Below, in pieces: positions 1-8,862 of a DNA stretch of 64,000 nucleotides. Positions within the stretch are counted from its first letter, which is position 1; each line of letters opens with the position of its first letter. The notes beneath the pieces are model-generated. The model saw nothing but the letters and a program-made list of their open reading frames with translations. It searched no databases and was not told the origin of the DNA. The position numbers and the translations under genes were made by a program. This DNA comes from an uncultured Oscillospiraceae bacterium (GTDB lineage Bacteria > Bacillota > Clostridia > Oscillospirales > Oscillospiraceae): NCBI GenBank assembly GCA_910588135.1, contig CAJUOT010000009.1:4496-68495 (forward strand), read 5' to 3'.

Positions 1-65
1 ATGTTCTCGGCCCCGCCCACCGCCGCGATGACCTCTCGGGCAATCTTTGCGTAATCGTAAGTCAT
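1..65 (-). CDS. PTS sugar transporter enzyme II, EIIB domain start (partial)
   Basis: Only the first 21 codons lie in the window; the gene continues beyond position 1. The peptide begins MTYDYAKIAREV and ends VGGAENI, the start of the EIIB domain of the glucose/sucrose/beta-glucoside PTS family (YxxIAxxI...VGGxxNI). The phospho-accepting cysteine would follow just outside. The start ATG at 65 has an AGGGAGG ribosome site. The gene is divergent from a HAD phosphatase and an amylosucrase and shares an operator with them, so sucrose is a reasonable substrate guess (inference). Trehalose or another glucoside is possible. Confidence 0.75.
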   Translation of the reverse strand, partial: MTYDYAKIAREVIAAVGGAEN

Positions 66-101
66 GTGGATACCTCCCTGATAAATAGTTTTAATTTCCG
101 T

Positions 102-119
102 AATGTACGCGCGTTCATT
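102..119. promoter_or_regulatory. Palindromic operator at the PTS gene promoter
   Basis: An 18-bp palindrome, AATGtACGC|GCGTtCATT, mismatched only at one symmetric pair. It lies about 10 bp downstream of the leftward -10 box, over the expected transcript start, a position that suits a repressor. A close copy (15 of 18 bases) sits at 282-299 in the divergent promoter. The regulator is not in the window. Confidence 0.6.
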
Positions 120-129
120 GTGTGATTTA

Positions 130-159
130 AAAGTACCACATGGAGGCGCTGCCTGTCAA
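130..159 (-). promoter_or_regulatory. Sigma-A promoter for the PTS gene
   Basis: On the minus strand TTGACA (complement of 154-159) is followed after 18 bp by TACTTT (complement of 130-135). The transcript would run left through the operator at 102-119 into the PTS gene. Confidence 0.55.
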
Positions 160-243
160 TCGTGAAATCCGTAAAAAAACGAACTCAAAAATCAGTAAAA
201 AGGACGAAAATCTTTTTCCCACAGGGAATTATCCGCTGAACTA

Positions 244-272
244 TTGACAGAGCAGCTTGCGCTTTTTATAAT
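244..272 (+). promoter_or_regulatory. Consensus sigma-A promoter for the HAD/amylosucrase operon
   Basis: Perfect TTGACA (244-249), 17-bp spacer and TATAAT (267-272). The operator copy at 282-299 follows immediately, so a strong promoter appears to be held in check by a repressor. Confidence 0.8.
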
Positions 273-281
273 TAGCGCAAT

Positions 282-299
282 AATGAACGCGAGCACATG
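282..299. promoter_or_regulatory. Second copy of the 18-bp operator
   Basis: AATGAACGCGAGCACATG matches the reverse complement of the 102-119 site at 15 of 18 positions and covers the transcript start region of the rightward promoter. The two sites together suggest one regulator for PTS uptake and the HAD/amylosucrase operon. Confidence 0.55.
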
Positions 300-340
300 A
301 AAGATGGAGCACAGTAATACAATGTGGACAGGAGGTCATC

Positions 341-1171
341 ATGGATCAAAAGCTGATTTTTCTGGACATCGACGGCACACTGACGGAGCCTGGAAAAAAT
401 GTGCCGCCCCCCTCCGCCCTGAAGGCGGTCCGCCGGGCCCAGATCAGGGGGCACAAGGCCGTGCTGTGCTCCGGGCGGAATTACGTCATGCTGTCCCCGC
501 TGCTGCAATACAATTTCGATGGGGTGATCAGCAGTGCCGGAGGCTGTATCGAGTATGGCGGCAAGGTGGTCTACGACTGCCCCATGACGCCGGAGCAGCA
601 GAGGCGGGTGCTCTCCATATTTGAAGAGAGCGGCGTTTACCGCACCATCGGGAGCCGGCACCACAGCTACACCGACGAGGGCTTTAAGAAGTTTCTGGCG
701 GAAAACGCACAGTCCCAAGCCAACAGCGAGCTGCTGCGCTGGCGGCTCCAGCTGGAGAGCGAGCTGGACATCCGGCCCATGGCGGAGTATGACGGCGAGC
801 CCATTTACGGGCTGGTGTTCATGAGCCGCGGGATGGAGCCGCTGCGCCGTCCGATAGAAGCCCTTCGAAACGAATTTCACTTCTGTATCCAGGATACGGA
901 CGCCTGCGGCATCGTCAACGGCGAGCTGATGAACAAAGCATTCAACAAGGGAATGGCGGTTCAGCGGCTGTGCCAGTACCTGGGCATCCCAGTGGAGGAC
1001 ACCGTGGCCTTTGGGGACAGTATGAACGACTTGGAGCTGCTTCAAACCGCCGGGTACGCTGTGTGCATGGGAAACGGGAGCGCGGGCTTGAAGGAGATCG
1101 CCGATCTGGTCTGTCCCTCCGTGGAGGAGGACGGCCTCTATTGGGCTTTCGAAACGCTGAATCTGATTTAG
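341..1171 (+). CDS. HAD-IIB (Cof-type) phosphatase, possible sucrose-6-phosphate phosphatase
   Basis: This 276-residue protein has all HAD landmarks: motif I DIDGT near residue 9 (Asp nucleophile and Asp acid/base), a serine in CSGR for motif II, and GDSMNDLEL for motif IV near residue 226. The insert between motifs II and III is the IIB cap found in Cof and sucrose-phosphate phosphatases. Start ATG 341 has AGGAGG 7 nt upstream. It precedes an amylosucrase by 18 nt and faces a PTS gene under the same operator. A job in dephosphorylating PTS-imported sucrose 6-phosphate to free sucrose is therefore plausible, but this is inference; Cof proteins act on many sugar phosphates. Confidence 0.8.
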   Translation: MDQKLIFLDIDGTLTEPGKNVPPPSALKAVRRAQIRGHKAVLCSGRNYVMLSPLLQYNFDGVISSAGGCIEYGGKVVYDCPMTPEQQRRVLSIFEESGVYRTIGSRHHSYTDEGFKKFLAENAQSQANSELLRWRLQLESELDIRPMAEYDGEPIYGLVFMSRGMEPLRRPIEALRNEFHFCIQDTDACGIVNGELMNKAFNKGMAVQRLCQYLGIPVEDTVAFGDSMNDLELLQTAGYAVCMGNGSAGLKEIADLVCPSVEEDGLYWAFETLNLI

Positions 1172-1189
1172 GAAAACGGAGTGAGAAAC

Positions 1190-3043
1190 ATGACAAAAAA
1201 AGAAACCGCCCTGTTCCAGTCCCGGCTGGTCCGGCACCTGGACGAGCTGCGCTGGCTGTACATGGAGCTGTATGACAACGGGGATATGTTCGCTGAGCTG
1301 TGCGACAATTTGTACCAGTTCGCCTCAGCGCGCCCCGCGGCCCTGAAAAAGCGGGACCTGGAGCGGGAGGCGGACCCAGAGTGGTACAAGTCCAACGATT
1401 TGACCGGCATGATGCTCTACATCGACAACTTCGCCGGGAACTTGAACGGCGTGCGCAAAAAGCTGCCCTATATTGAGAAAACCGGGGTGAACCTCCTCCA
1501 CCTGATGCCCTTTCTGGACACTGTGCCGGGCCGAAGCGACGGCGGCTACGCCGTGGCCGACTTCCGCTCGGTGCGGCCCGATTTGGGCGCCATGGAGGAT
1601 CTGGAGAAGCTGGCCGAGGCCTGCCACAAAAAGGGGATCAACCTGTGCATGGACTTCGTCATGAACCACACCAGCCAGGACCACATATGGGCAAAAAAAG
1701 CCCGTGCGGGCGACGGGGAGTACATGAGCCGCTACTTTTTCTTCGCCGACCCGGCCATCCCCCAGGCGTACGAAAAGACAGTCCCCCAGGTGTTCCCCAC
1801 CACCGCCCCCGGCAATTTCACCTGGCTGGAGGACTGCCATCACTGGGTCATGACCTCCTTCTACCCCTATCAGTGGGATCTGAACTACCGGAACCCCCGG
1901 GTGTTCAACGAGATGATGTATAATTTCCTGTTCCTTGCCAACAAGGGCATGGACATGATCCGCATCGACGCGGTGCCCTACATCTGGAAGGAGCTGGGCA
2001 CCGACTGCCGCAACCTGCCTCAGGTCCACACCATCGTGCGGATGATGCGGATGATCGGCGAGATTGTCTGCCCCAGCGTGATTTTGCTGGGTGAGGTGGT
2101 GATGGAGCCGGTGAAGGTGGCGCCCTACTTCGGCACGGTGGAGAAGCCGGAGTGCCACCTGCTCTACAACGTCACCACCATGTGCACCACCTGGCACACC
2201 GTGGCCACCAAGGACACCCGGTTGCTGCGGAAACAGCTGGATATCGTCAACGCCCTGCCCAAGCAGTACGTGTTTCTCAACTATCTGCGCTGCCACGACG
2301 ACATCGGCTGGGGGCTGGACTACGACACCCTGGCTCGGTGGGGAATCACCGAGGTGCCCCACAAAAAGTTTTTGAGCGACTGGTTCTGCGGGCAGCACCC
2401 GGACAGCGTGAGCCGGGGGGAGCTGTACAACGCCGACCCGGCCAGCGGCGACGCCCGGCAGTGCGGCACCACCGCCAGCCTGTGCGGCATTGAGAAGGCG
2501 GGGTTCGAAGGGGATGCCGACGCCATGGAGCGGGCGGTGCAGTTCGACCTTACCCTCCACGCCATGATGATGATGCAGACGGGCATCCCCCTGCTGTACA
2601 GCGGGGACGAGATCGCCCAGGTGAACGACTACAGCTACAAGGACGACCCCGACAAGGCCGAGGACAGCCGCTACCTCCACCGGGGCAGGCTGCGCTGGGA
2701 TCTGGCGGAGCACGCGGACGACCTGTCCACCCCGGAGGGGCAGGTATTCACCGGCCTGAAGGCCCTGGGGAAGCTGCGCCGCACCTACCGGGCCTTCGGG
2801 GCCCAGGCGGACGTGTGGACGCTGGACACCGGGGACGACGGGGTGCTGGCCATCGGGCGGTATTGGGACGGGCAGAAGCTCATCGGCGTGTTCAACCTCA
2901 CCCCGGAGGACAAGACCGCCGCCTTCCCCCACGACCCGGGGGAGTTCACCGACCTGCTTTCCGGGGAAAAGCACATCCTGCAAAACCTCCAACTCCCTGC
3001 CTATGGCTTTCGTTATCTGGGGCAGGCTCAAACAGTCAGATAA
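1190..3043 (+). CDS. Amylosucrase-type GH13 enzyme
   Basis: A 617-residue cytoplasmic GH13 enzyme with the N-terminal helical domain (about 1-90) typical of amylosucrases (about 630 residues), which turn sucrose into alpha-1,4-glucan plus fructose. Visible motifs are LHLMPFLDTVPGRSDGGYAV, MNHTS, the nucleophile region MIRIDAVPYIWKE, the acid/base region GEVVME, and CHDDIGW with the third catalytic Asp. ATG 1190 is preferred over GTG 1181 because GGAG at 1178-1181 is 8 nt upstream of it. It is co-transcribed with the HAD gene. Glucan would serve as storage or acceptor. A sucrose hydrolase of the same subfamily cannot be excluded. A decayed homologue lies at 22170-22625. Confidence 0.85.
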   Translation: MTKKETALFQSRLVRHLDELRWLYMELYDNGDMFAELCDNLYQFASARPAALKKRDLEREADPEWYKSNDLTGMMLYIDNFAGNLNGVRKKLPYIEKTGVNLLHLMPFLDTVPGRSDGGYAVADFRSVRPDLGAMEDLEKLAEACHKKGINLCMDFVMNHTSQDHIWAKKARAGDGEYMSRYFFFADPAIPQAYEKTVPQVFPTTAPGNFTWLEDCHHWVMTSFYPYQWDLNYRNPRVFNEMMYNFLFLANKGMDMIRIDAVPYIWKELGTDCRNLPQVHTIVRMMRMIGEIVCPSVILLGEVVMEPVKVAPYFGTVEKPECHLLYNVTTMCTTWHTVATKDTRLLRKQLDIVNALPKQYVFLNYLRCHDDIGWGLDYDTLARWGITEVPHKKFLSDWFCGQHPDSVSRGELYNADPASGDARQCGTTASLCGIEKAGFEGDADAMERAVQFDLTLHAMMMMQTGIPLLYSGDEIAQVNDYSYKDDPDKAEDSRYLHRGRLRWDLAEHADDLSTPEGQVFTGLKALGKLRRTYRAFGAQADVWTLDTGDDGVLAIGRYWDGQKLIGVFNLTPEDKTAAFPHDPGEFTDLLSGEKHILQNLQLPAYGFRYLGQAQTVR

Positions 3044-3083
3044 TAGGACAGCTATCTGTATATAAATACCAATTACAAAGTGC

Positions 3084-3111
3084 TTGATCTGCGGAAAAAA
3101 TGGGCTATACT
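3084..3111 (+). promoter_or_regulatory. Possible promoter of the chemoreceptor gene
   Basis: TTGATC (3084-3089), 16 bp, TATACT (3106-3111), about 90 bp ahead of the chemoreceptor start. It is weaker than other promoters here, and no obvious sigma-28 site was found. Confidence 0.35.
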
Positions 3112-3201
3112 ACGCCTTGGAATCCGGCCCCTTTGGCGCGGGTCCCCGGCAGACTGGGCAGTCCGCCCCCTAATACCTTGCCCGACGGAGGGGAAGCTTT
3201 T

Positions 3202-5229
3202 ATGCAGTTCATCACAAACAAAAAACTTGCCGCGCGGATCGGAATCATCACAACCGCCATCACGTTGGTGGGGATGACGCTGCTGTGGCTGGTGGTATCC
3301 ACCAATGCCGCGTCCGTAGTTAAAAACGACATCACCAATCAGATGACCGACGCTGTGGAGTCGCGGGCGGCGATCATTGACGAATATGTGCTCTCGGCGG
3401 AGGAATATATGACCGCTTTCGCTTTGGGCAGCGAAGTGCGTGATCTGCTTCTGGACCCGGGAAATCCGGAGCTGCTGGCCCGGGCCCAGAGCTACACGGA
3501 GGACTTCGCGGCCGTCAAGGGCGTATTTGAAGGCCTGTACATCGCCACCCCGGATACCCATGTCCTCACCCACACCTCCCAGGGGGCCATCGGCATCACG
3601 ACCCGGTCCGGAGACTCGCTGAAAACCTTTCAGAACACCATTCTGGCCCGGCGGGAGCTGACCAACCTGGGTATCATGCAGTCCCCTGGCACGGGCAGCA
3701 TGATCCTGTCGATGTACTATCCCATCTTTGATGGCCGGCGGTGCATCGGCTATGTGGGGGCCGGCGTCTATGCCAGCCACCTGATGGATTCTCTGCTGGA
3801 TCTGGATATCAAGGGCCTGCCCGACAGCGAATATGTGTTTTTGAATGTGGACACAGGCGTCTATCTCTATCATGAGGACGACGAGCTGTTGAATATCCAG
3901 ACCACCGACCCCGGCTACCTGGAAATCCTCCAGCGCATTCAGGCGGAGGGCAGCACTCAGGCGGACACCTATTCCTACCGGGATGAGAGCGGGACAAAAC
4001 AGCTGGTGGTGTACAAGTATTTGAAGGACCGCGGCTGGGTCTTTATGGTTCGGGACAACGCCACGGAGGTCTATGCCGCTGTGACCAATGTGCGGATTCT
4101 GGTGGGGGTGCTGTGCGCCGTCATTGCCGCCGCGGTGATCCTGCTCACCCTCCTTCTCCTGCGCCGGGAGGGCCGGGAGCTCATGGTGGTGGAGCGCGCC
4201 ATAGGCTGCCTGGGAGACCTGAACCTCTCCGCCGACCAGGAGCTGGAGCCCTTCTATGGCCGGTCCGATGAGATAGGCATGATTGCCCAGACTACGCACC
4301 GGGTCTGCGGCTGTCTGCGCCAGACCATTGACGATGTGGGGCGCATTCTGGGAGAGATGGCGGACGGCAATCTCGCTGTTGATGTCTCAAAAAACGAGTC
4401 CTACTACATCGGCGATTTCAAAGCCCTGGCTGTCAGCCTGCAGTCCATCCATGCCAATCTGGTGGATGTGATCCGTGACATCTCTCAGGTTGCCGGCCAG
4501 GTGGGCAGCAGCGCGGAGCGGGTGTCGTCGGGCGCCCAGGCGCTGGCGCAGGGAACCACCGAGCAGGCGTCCTCCGTGGGCGGGCTTATGGAGAACGTGA
4601 CCTCTATTACCTCCCAGATACAGACCAGTACGGTGCGCTGTGGCAGCGCCAGCCAGTTGGTAGACCAGGCCACCGGCTATGCGGCCGAGGCGGATACGAA
4701 GATGGAGCAGCTCACGGTAGCCACCAGGAACATCGACCAGTCTTCCGCCCAGATCGGCACCATTATCAAAACCATTGAGGACATCGCCTTCCAGACCAAT
4801 ATTCTTGCGCTGAATGCCGCTGTGGAGGCGGCTCGGGCAGGGAACGCCGGGAAAGGCTTTTCCGTGGTAGCGGACGAGGTCCGTAATCTGGCCGCCAAAT
4901 CCGCCCAGGCGGCGCAGAATACCAACAACCTCATCAGCCGGTCCATTCAAAGCGCCAAAACCGGGACGGAGTCCACAGATCTGGCTGTCTCTGCCATGCA
5001 GGATATCAACAGCTGCATCCAGTCCATCAAAACGCTGATGGATGAGATTGCCGCCGCCAGTGTTCAGCAGTCGGAAATGATCGCGTTGGTTGAAACCGGA
5101 ATCAAGGAAATCTCCGCCGTGGTCCAGGACAACTCTGCTGCGGCGGAAAAAAGCGCGGCGGTGTCTGAGGAGCTCTCCCAGCAGGCACGGGCCCTGAACA
5201 ACCTCATCAGCCGCTTTCGCATTCAGTAG
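3202..5229 (+). CDS. Methyl-accepting chemotaxis protein
   Basis: A 675-residue transmembrane chemoreceptor. Order: TM1 (about 12-33), extracytoplasmic Cache-like sensor (about 35-285), TM2 (about 287-311), a HAMP-like stretch, and a cytoplasmic coiled-coil signalling domain. The hairpin tip is IAFQTNILALNAAVEAARAG, followed by GKGFSVVADEVRNLA, the contact site for CheA and CheW. Start ATG 3202 follows GGAGGGGAA; an upstream in-frame ATG at 3100 lacks a ribosome site. No chemotaxis operon is adjacent. Its neighbours hint at sugar or organic-acid sensing, but the ligand cannot be read from sequence. A terminator follows. Confidence 0.93.
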   Translation: MQFITNKKLAARIGIITTAITLVGMTLLWLVVSTNAASVVKNDITNQMTDAVESRAAIIDEYVLSAEEYMTAFALGSEVRDLLLDPGNPELLARAQSYTEDFAAVKGVFEGLYIATPDTHVLTHTSQGAIGITTRSGDSLKTFQNTILARRELTNLGIMQSPGTGSMILSMYYPIFDGRRCIGYVGAGVYASHLMDSLLDLDIKGLPDSEYVFLNVDTGVYLYHEDDELLNIQTTDPGYLEILQRIQAEGSTQADTYSYRDESGTKQLVVYKYLKDRGWVFMVRDNATEVYAAVTNVRILVGVLCAVIAAAVILLTLLLLRREGRELMVVERAIGCLGDLNLSADQELEPFYGRSDEIGMIAQTTHRVCGCLRQTIDDVGRILGEMADGNLAVDVSKNESYYIGDFKALAVSLQSIHANLVDVIRDISQVAGQVGSSAERVSSGAQALAQGTTEQASSVGGLMENVTSITSQIQTSTVRCGSASQLVDQATGYAAEADTKMEQLTVATRNIDQSSAQIGTIIKTIEDIAFQTNILALNAAVEAARAGNAGKGFSVVADEVRNLAAKSAQAAQNTNNLISRSIQSAKTGTESTDLAVSAMQDINSCIQSIKTLMDEIAAASVQQSEMIALVETGIKEISAVVQDNSAAAEKSAAVSEELSQQARALNNLISRFRIQ

Positions 5230-5257
5230 GCAGTGATCATGTTTTGCAGGCCGGAAA

Positions 5258-5305
5258 CCAAACAGCAGCATGGTGTTTCAGCACCATGCTGTTGTTTGGC
5301 TTTTC
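5258..5305 (+). terminator. Intrinsic terminator after the chemoreceptor
   Basis: An 18-bp near-perfect stem (CCAAACAGCAGCATGGTG with its complement at 5282-5299, one G-U pair), a 6-nt loop and a CTTTTC tail. Confidence 0.85.
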
Positions 5306-5392
5306 TCCACAATATTCCAGGGAGACCTCATACAAATTTGAAAACTGCCCTTATCTCAATACCCCGGAAACGGCGATCATGTTGCCATAGAG

Positions 5393-6211
5393 TCACGCGT
5401 CCCTGCGGCCATGGCAGTACCAATACAGCCCGCCCACAGCTGTGCCGCCCAAGATATTCCCCACAGTCACCGGAAGCAGGTTGCGCAGCAGAAAATTCCC
5501 CCAGGACAGGGCGGACAGGTCCAGCCCCGCGCCGGCGGCCAGGGCGGCATAGGCGGGAACGGTTTTGGCGAACAGCCCTGCAGGTATGTAAAACAGGTTG
5601 GCAATGCAGTGCTCAAAGCCGCAGATCACAAAGAACGCCACAGGCAGGTAGGCCCCCGCCACCCTGCCTGTCAGGTCCTTGGCGGACAGGGACAGCAGCA
5701 CCCCTGTTGTCACCAGGACGTTGCAGAAGATACCCAGAATGACGGCGCTGCCCACCGGCAGGGCGCACTTGCCCGCCGCCAGCTTCATGGTGAACACCGC
5801 CAGCTGGCCCCCGGAGTGGTTGAGCTGGCCGCCGAAGGTGCAGCCCGCCGCTGCCAGTATGGCCCCCGCGGCGTTGCCCAGGTACACCACCGCCCAGTTG
5901 CGCAGCATCCCCGCCACAGTGGCCTGACCGTCCAGCACGGAGATGGCGATGAGGGTGTTGCCGGTGAACAGCTCCGCGCCGGTGAGCACCACCATGGCCA
6001 GCCCAAAGGGAAACAGCAGCCCGCACACCATCCGGGCCACGCCCACGTTGGAGATGGAGTGGGCGGCGGTGTTGGTGACGGCCCCGCCCATGGCGATAAA
6101 AAACCCGGCCAGACCCGCCAGCAGGAACAGCTTCAAGATGGGGATCTGTGTTTTGGCGCGGCCGGCGGCGGCGTAGTTGGCCGCGCACTCTTTTGGGGTA
6201 AACAGATTCAT
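5393..6211 (-). CDS. Formate/nitrite transporter (FNT) family channel
   Basis: A 272-residue membrane protein with six predicted helices. It carries the FNT signatures TGAELFTGN (78-86, broken-helix region) and GFEHCIANLFYIPAG, with the central pore histidine at 201. FocA/NirC-type pentamers pass formate, nitrite or hydrosulfide. In a fermenting clostridium formate export is likely; HSC-type hydrosulfide transport is an alternative given the cysteine desulfidase homologue elsewhere in the window. Start ATG 6211 has GGGAGGG upstream. It is a single-gene unit converging on the chemoreceptor. Confidence 0.88.
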   Translation of the reverse strand: MNLFTPKECAANYAAAGRAKTQIPILKLFLLAGLAGFFIAMGGAVTNTAAHSISNVGVARMVCGLLFPFGLAMVVLTGAELFTGNTLIAISVLDGQATVAGMLRNWAVVYLGNAAGAILAAAGCTFGGQLNHSGGQLAVFTMKLAAGKCALPVGSAVILGIFCNVLVTTGVLLSLSAKDLTGRVAGAYLPVAFFVICGFEHCIANLFYIPAGLFAKTVPAYAALAAGAGLDLSALSWGNFLLRNLLPVTVGNILGGTAVGGLYWYCHGRRDA

Positions 6212-6303
6212 TGACGGTTCCCTCCCGAAGTGTAAAGCGCCTGTTCCGCAGGCCCGCTTCCGGCAGGCCTGTCACAAACCATCGCGCTATTCATAATATA
6301 AAA

Positions 6304-6331
6304 ATTATACGATAATCTGTTCAAAAAGCAA
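6304..6331 (-). promoter_or_regulatory. Promoter of the FNT channel gene
   Basis: On the minus strand TTGCTT (complement of 6326-6331), 16 bp, TATAAT (complement of 6304-6309). The rest of 6212-6505 shows no gene or repeat that I can support. Confidence 0.5.
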
Positions 6332-6505
6332 TAGGGAAGTGAAAGTATGCCCTGTGTTCCGGCTTGCAGGCGGGCGGAAACGCCGTGCGGGCCAGAAAGG
6401 GGCGGCGGAGCTGGTTCTTGTTCAGAGGGAGCCCGCTGCTTGTCCCGGGCCGGGGCTGTGGATGGCGGACGGCCAGGAAAACCTTTTGCGGCGGGGAAAA
6501 AGAGC

Positions 6506-6534
6506 TTGCGAAAACCCTGAAAATGCGATATAAA
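6506..6534 (+). promoter_or_regulatory. Promoter of the aminotransferase gene
   Basis: TTGCGA (6506-6511), 17 bp, TATAAA (6529-6534), 35 bp ahead of the start codon. Confidence 0.6.
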
Positions 6535-6568
6535 TATAGGGCACATCGCAAACTGAAAGGAGAGCAAA

Positions 6569-7867
6569 ATGAAGCCATATGCGGAAATGACCAGGGAAGA
6601 GCTGGAAAGCTTGAAGGTTCAGCTGAAAGCCGAATATAAGGAATATCAGGGCAAGGGTCTGAGCCTGAACATGGCCAGAGGAAAGCCCTGCACCGAGCAG
6701 CTGGATCTGTCTATGGGGATGATGGATGTGCTGAGCAGCAATGACGACTTGACCTGTGAGGATGGCACCGACTGCCGGAATTATGGGGTTTTGGACGGCA
6801 TCAAAGAGGCCAAGGAGCTGATTGGGGACATGATGGAAAACCCCATTGACAGCATTATCATCTATGGAAACTCCAGCTTGAATGTCATGTATGATACCAT
6901 CTCCCGCTCCATGACCCACGGCGTTATGGGCAGCACGCCCTGGTGCAAGCTGGACAAGGTCAAATTTTTGTGCCCTGTTCCGGGCTATGACCGCCATTTT
7001 GCCATCACACAGTATTTTGGGATTGAGATGATCAATGTTCCCATGACGCCTACGGGGCCGGACATGGGCATGGTTGAAAAGCTGGTGGCTTCCGACGAGG
7101 CCATCAAGGGCATCTGGTGTGTGCCCAAATACTCCAATCCCCAGGGAATATCGTATTCGGATGATACGGTCCGCCGCTTTGCCCGGCTGAAGCCGGCGGC
7201 AAAGGACTTTCGCATCTATTGGGATAACGCCTATGGTGTGCACCACCTGTACGACCACGATCAGGATCATTTGATTGAGATTCTGGCGGAGTGCAAGCGG
7301 GCCGGGAATCCGGATCTGGTGTACAAATTTGCCTCTACCTCCAAGATCAGCTTCCCCGGCTCCGGCATCGCGGCCATCGCCACGTCCCCCAATAACATGG
7401 AGGATATCAAAGCGCAGCTGGCCATTCAGACCATTGGGCACGACAAGGTGAACCAGCTTCGCCACGTGCGCTTCTTCGGAGATATCCACGGCCTGGTGGA
7501 ACATATGCGGTTACACGCGGACATCCTCCGCCCCAAGTTTGAAATCGTCATCAATACCCTGGAGCATGAGCTGGGCGGCCTGGGGATCGGGACGTGGACG
7601 GAGCCAAAGGGGGGGTATTTCATCTCCTTTGACTCCCTGGACGGCTGTGCGAAAGAGATTGTGGCCAAAGCGAAGAAAGCCGGCGTGGTGATGACCGGGG
7701 CGGGAGCGACGTACCCCTACGGCCGGGACCCTCATGACAGCAACATCCGGATTGCCCCTACCTATCCCTCTCCGGAGGACCTGCGCACGGCCATGAAGAT
7801 TTTTTCCCTGTGTGTCAAGCTGACTTCCGTGAACAAGCTGCTGAGTGCCATGGCAGAAGCCGGGTAA
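6569..7867 (+). CDS. PLP-dependent aminotransferase, aspartate aminotransferase Ic family
   Basis: A 432-residue fold-type I aminotransferase. The PLP lysine is K259 in FASTSKISFPGSG; NPQGI, YWDNAYGVHH and a C-terminal NIRIAPTYP (substrate carboxylate arginine) are also present. The start LSLNMARGKP is typical of the Ic (PF12897-type) branch of Asp/Ala transaminases in Firmicutes. It probably exchanges amino groups between aspartate (or a related amino acid) and 2-oxoglutarate. Start ATG 6569 has GAAAGGAGAG upstream. It is monocistronic, with its own promoter and a strong terminator. Confidence 0.88.
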   Translation: MKPYAEMTREELESLKVQLKAEYKEYQGKGLSLNMARGKPCTEQLDLSMGMMDVLSSNDDLTCEDGTDCRNYGVLDGIKEAKELIGDMMENPIDSIIIYGNSSLNVMYDTISRSMTHGVMGSTPWCKLDKVKFLCPVPGYDRHFAITQYFGIEMINVPMTPTGPDMGMVEKLVASDEAIKGIWCVPKYSNPQGISYSDDTVRRFARLKPAAKDFRIYWDNAYGVHHLYDHDQDHLIEILAECKRAGNPDLVYKFASTSKISFPGSGIAAIATSPNNMEDIKAQLAIQTIGHDKVNQLRHVRFFGDIHGLVEHMRLHADILRPKFEIVINTLEHELGGLGIGTWTEPKGGYFISFDSLDGCAKEIVAKAKKAGVVMTGAGATYPYGRDPHDSNIRIAPTYPSPEDLRTAMKIFSLCVKLTSVNKLLSAMAEAG

Positions 7868-7890
7868 AGCGGTTCATACTGAGTGAATTT

Positions 7891-7940
7891 AAGAAAGCCG
7901 CCGTAAGCGTTCTATCGCTTGCGGCGGCTTTCTTAAAAGG
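7891..7940. terminator. Bidirectional terminator between aminotransferase and GntR genes
   Basis: A 19-bp perfect stem (AAGAAAGCCGCCGTAAGCG with its complement at 7916-7934) flanked by T-rich sequence on both strands serves the two converging genes. Confidence 0.88.
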
Positions 7941-7986
7941 TTTTCTTTGAATTCTTTTTTGTAGATTCCGGCGGACAGCGCGCGGG

Positions 7987-8697
7987 TCAGCGCAGTCCGT
8001 AGATCTGCTGGTTTCCGCTGATGGCCTGCTCCAGATAGGCGTCGATCCAGCGGGAGGCGCCCTGGGCGTCCCTGGCGCACAGCAGGGTATAGAGGGTCTG
8101 GGTGTTGCTCACCAGGGCGGGGATGCCGTACAGGCTGCAAAAGCGCACCCACAGGGCGATCACCGGCGGCTTGAAGGAGTAGTAGATCAGCGGCACGATG
8201 CTGTTGCCCCCCACCAGCGCCAGCTCGTGCTGGAAGGAAAAGGCCGCCTCCGCCGCCTGCTCCGCGCTGGCCGCGGCGGCGATTTGGGCCAGGTGGTCCC
8301 CCAGCCGTTCCAGAGCCTCGTCGGAGGCATAGAGGATTGCCCGCTCCGCCGCCAGATGCTCCAGAGCCCGGCGCACCTCCAGGATAGACCGGATCTCCTC
8401 ATGGCCCAGCACACCCCCTTTATACTGCATGATGGCGATAAGCGTGCTCAGACTGCCCCGGCGGCGGTAGTCGGCCACGCAGGTGCCCTGCCGGGGGCGC
8501 ACTTCCAGAAAACCCTGCTGGCACAGCTCGGACAGGCCGCTGTTCACCACCGTGCGGCTCACCTGCATCTGCTCGGCCAGGACGCGCTCCGGCGGGAGCT
8601 GGGCTCCCACGGGCAGCGCCCCGGACAGGATCATCCCCTGGAGCTGCTGGATAAACAGATCTTTCAGGCTGGGGGAGGAAAGCTTGGAAAATTCCAT
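7987..8697 (-). CDS. GntR-family transcription regulator (FCD subfamily)
   Basis: A 236-residue protein with an N-terminal winged helix (about 10-75, with LPPERVLAEQMQVSRTVV as recognition region) and an all-helical C-terminal FCD effector domain. FCD regulators usually bind carboxylic acids. It is divergent from the hypB operon. Two TGGT-N3-ACCA palindromes in the shared 198-bp gap (8719-8729 and 8865-8875) match the site type of FCD regulators, so it very likely controls itself and that operon. Start ATG 8697 has CGGAGG upstream. Confidence 0.88.
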   Translation of the reverse strand: MEFSKLSSPSLKDLFIQQLQGMILSGALPVGAQLPPERVLAEQMQVSRTVVNSGLSELCQQGFLEVRPRQGTCVADYRRRGSLSTLIAIMQYKGGVLGHEEIRSILEVRRALEHLAAERAILYASDEALERLGDHLAQIAAAASAEQAAEAAFSFQHELALVGGNSIVPLIYYSFKPPVIALWVRFCSLYGIPALVSNTQTLYTLLCARDAQGASRWIDAYLEQAISGNQQIYGLR

Positions 8698-8718
8698 ATT
8701 GCGGCCTCCGTTTGGTTC

Positions 8719-8729
8719 TGGTCATACCA
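8719..8729. promoter_or_regulatory. FCD-type operator near the gntR start
   Basis: TGGTCATACCA: perfect 4-bp arms around three bases, 21 bp upstream of the gntR start codon on its leader. Suits autorepression. Confidence 0.5.
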
Positions 8730-8823
8730 CATATCACAGGGAACAGTTTATCATATATTTTCAACAAAAACAACCATGTAAAATTGTGAATATGACAAAA
8801 AATACGGAAAAATTTCGGGATAG

Positions 8824-8852
8824 TTGACGAAAAGACGGTAAAATGATAAAAT
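8824..8852 (+). promoter_or_regulatory. Promoter of the hypB operon
   Basis: TTGACG (8824-8829), 17 bp, TAAAAT (8847-8852). Confidence 0.65.
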
Positions 8853-8862
8853 TATAACAATA

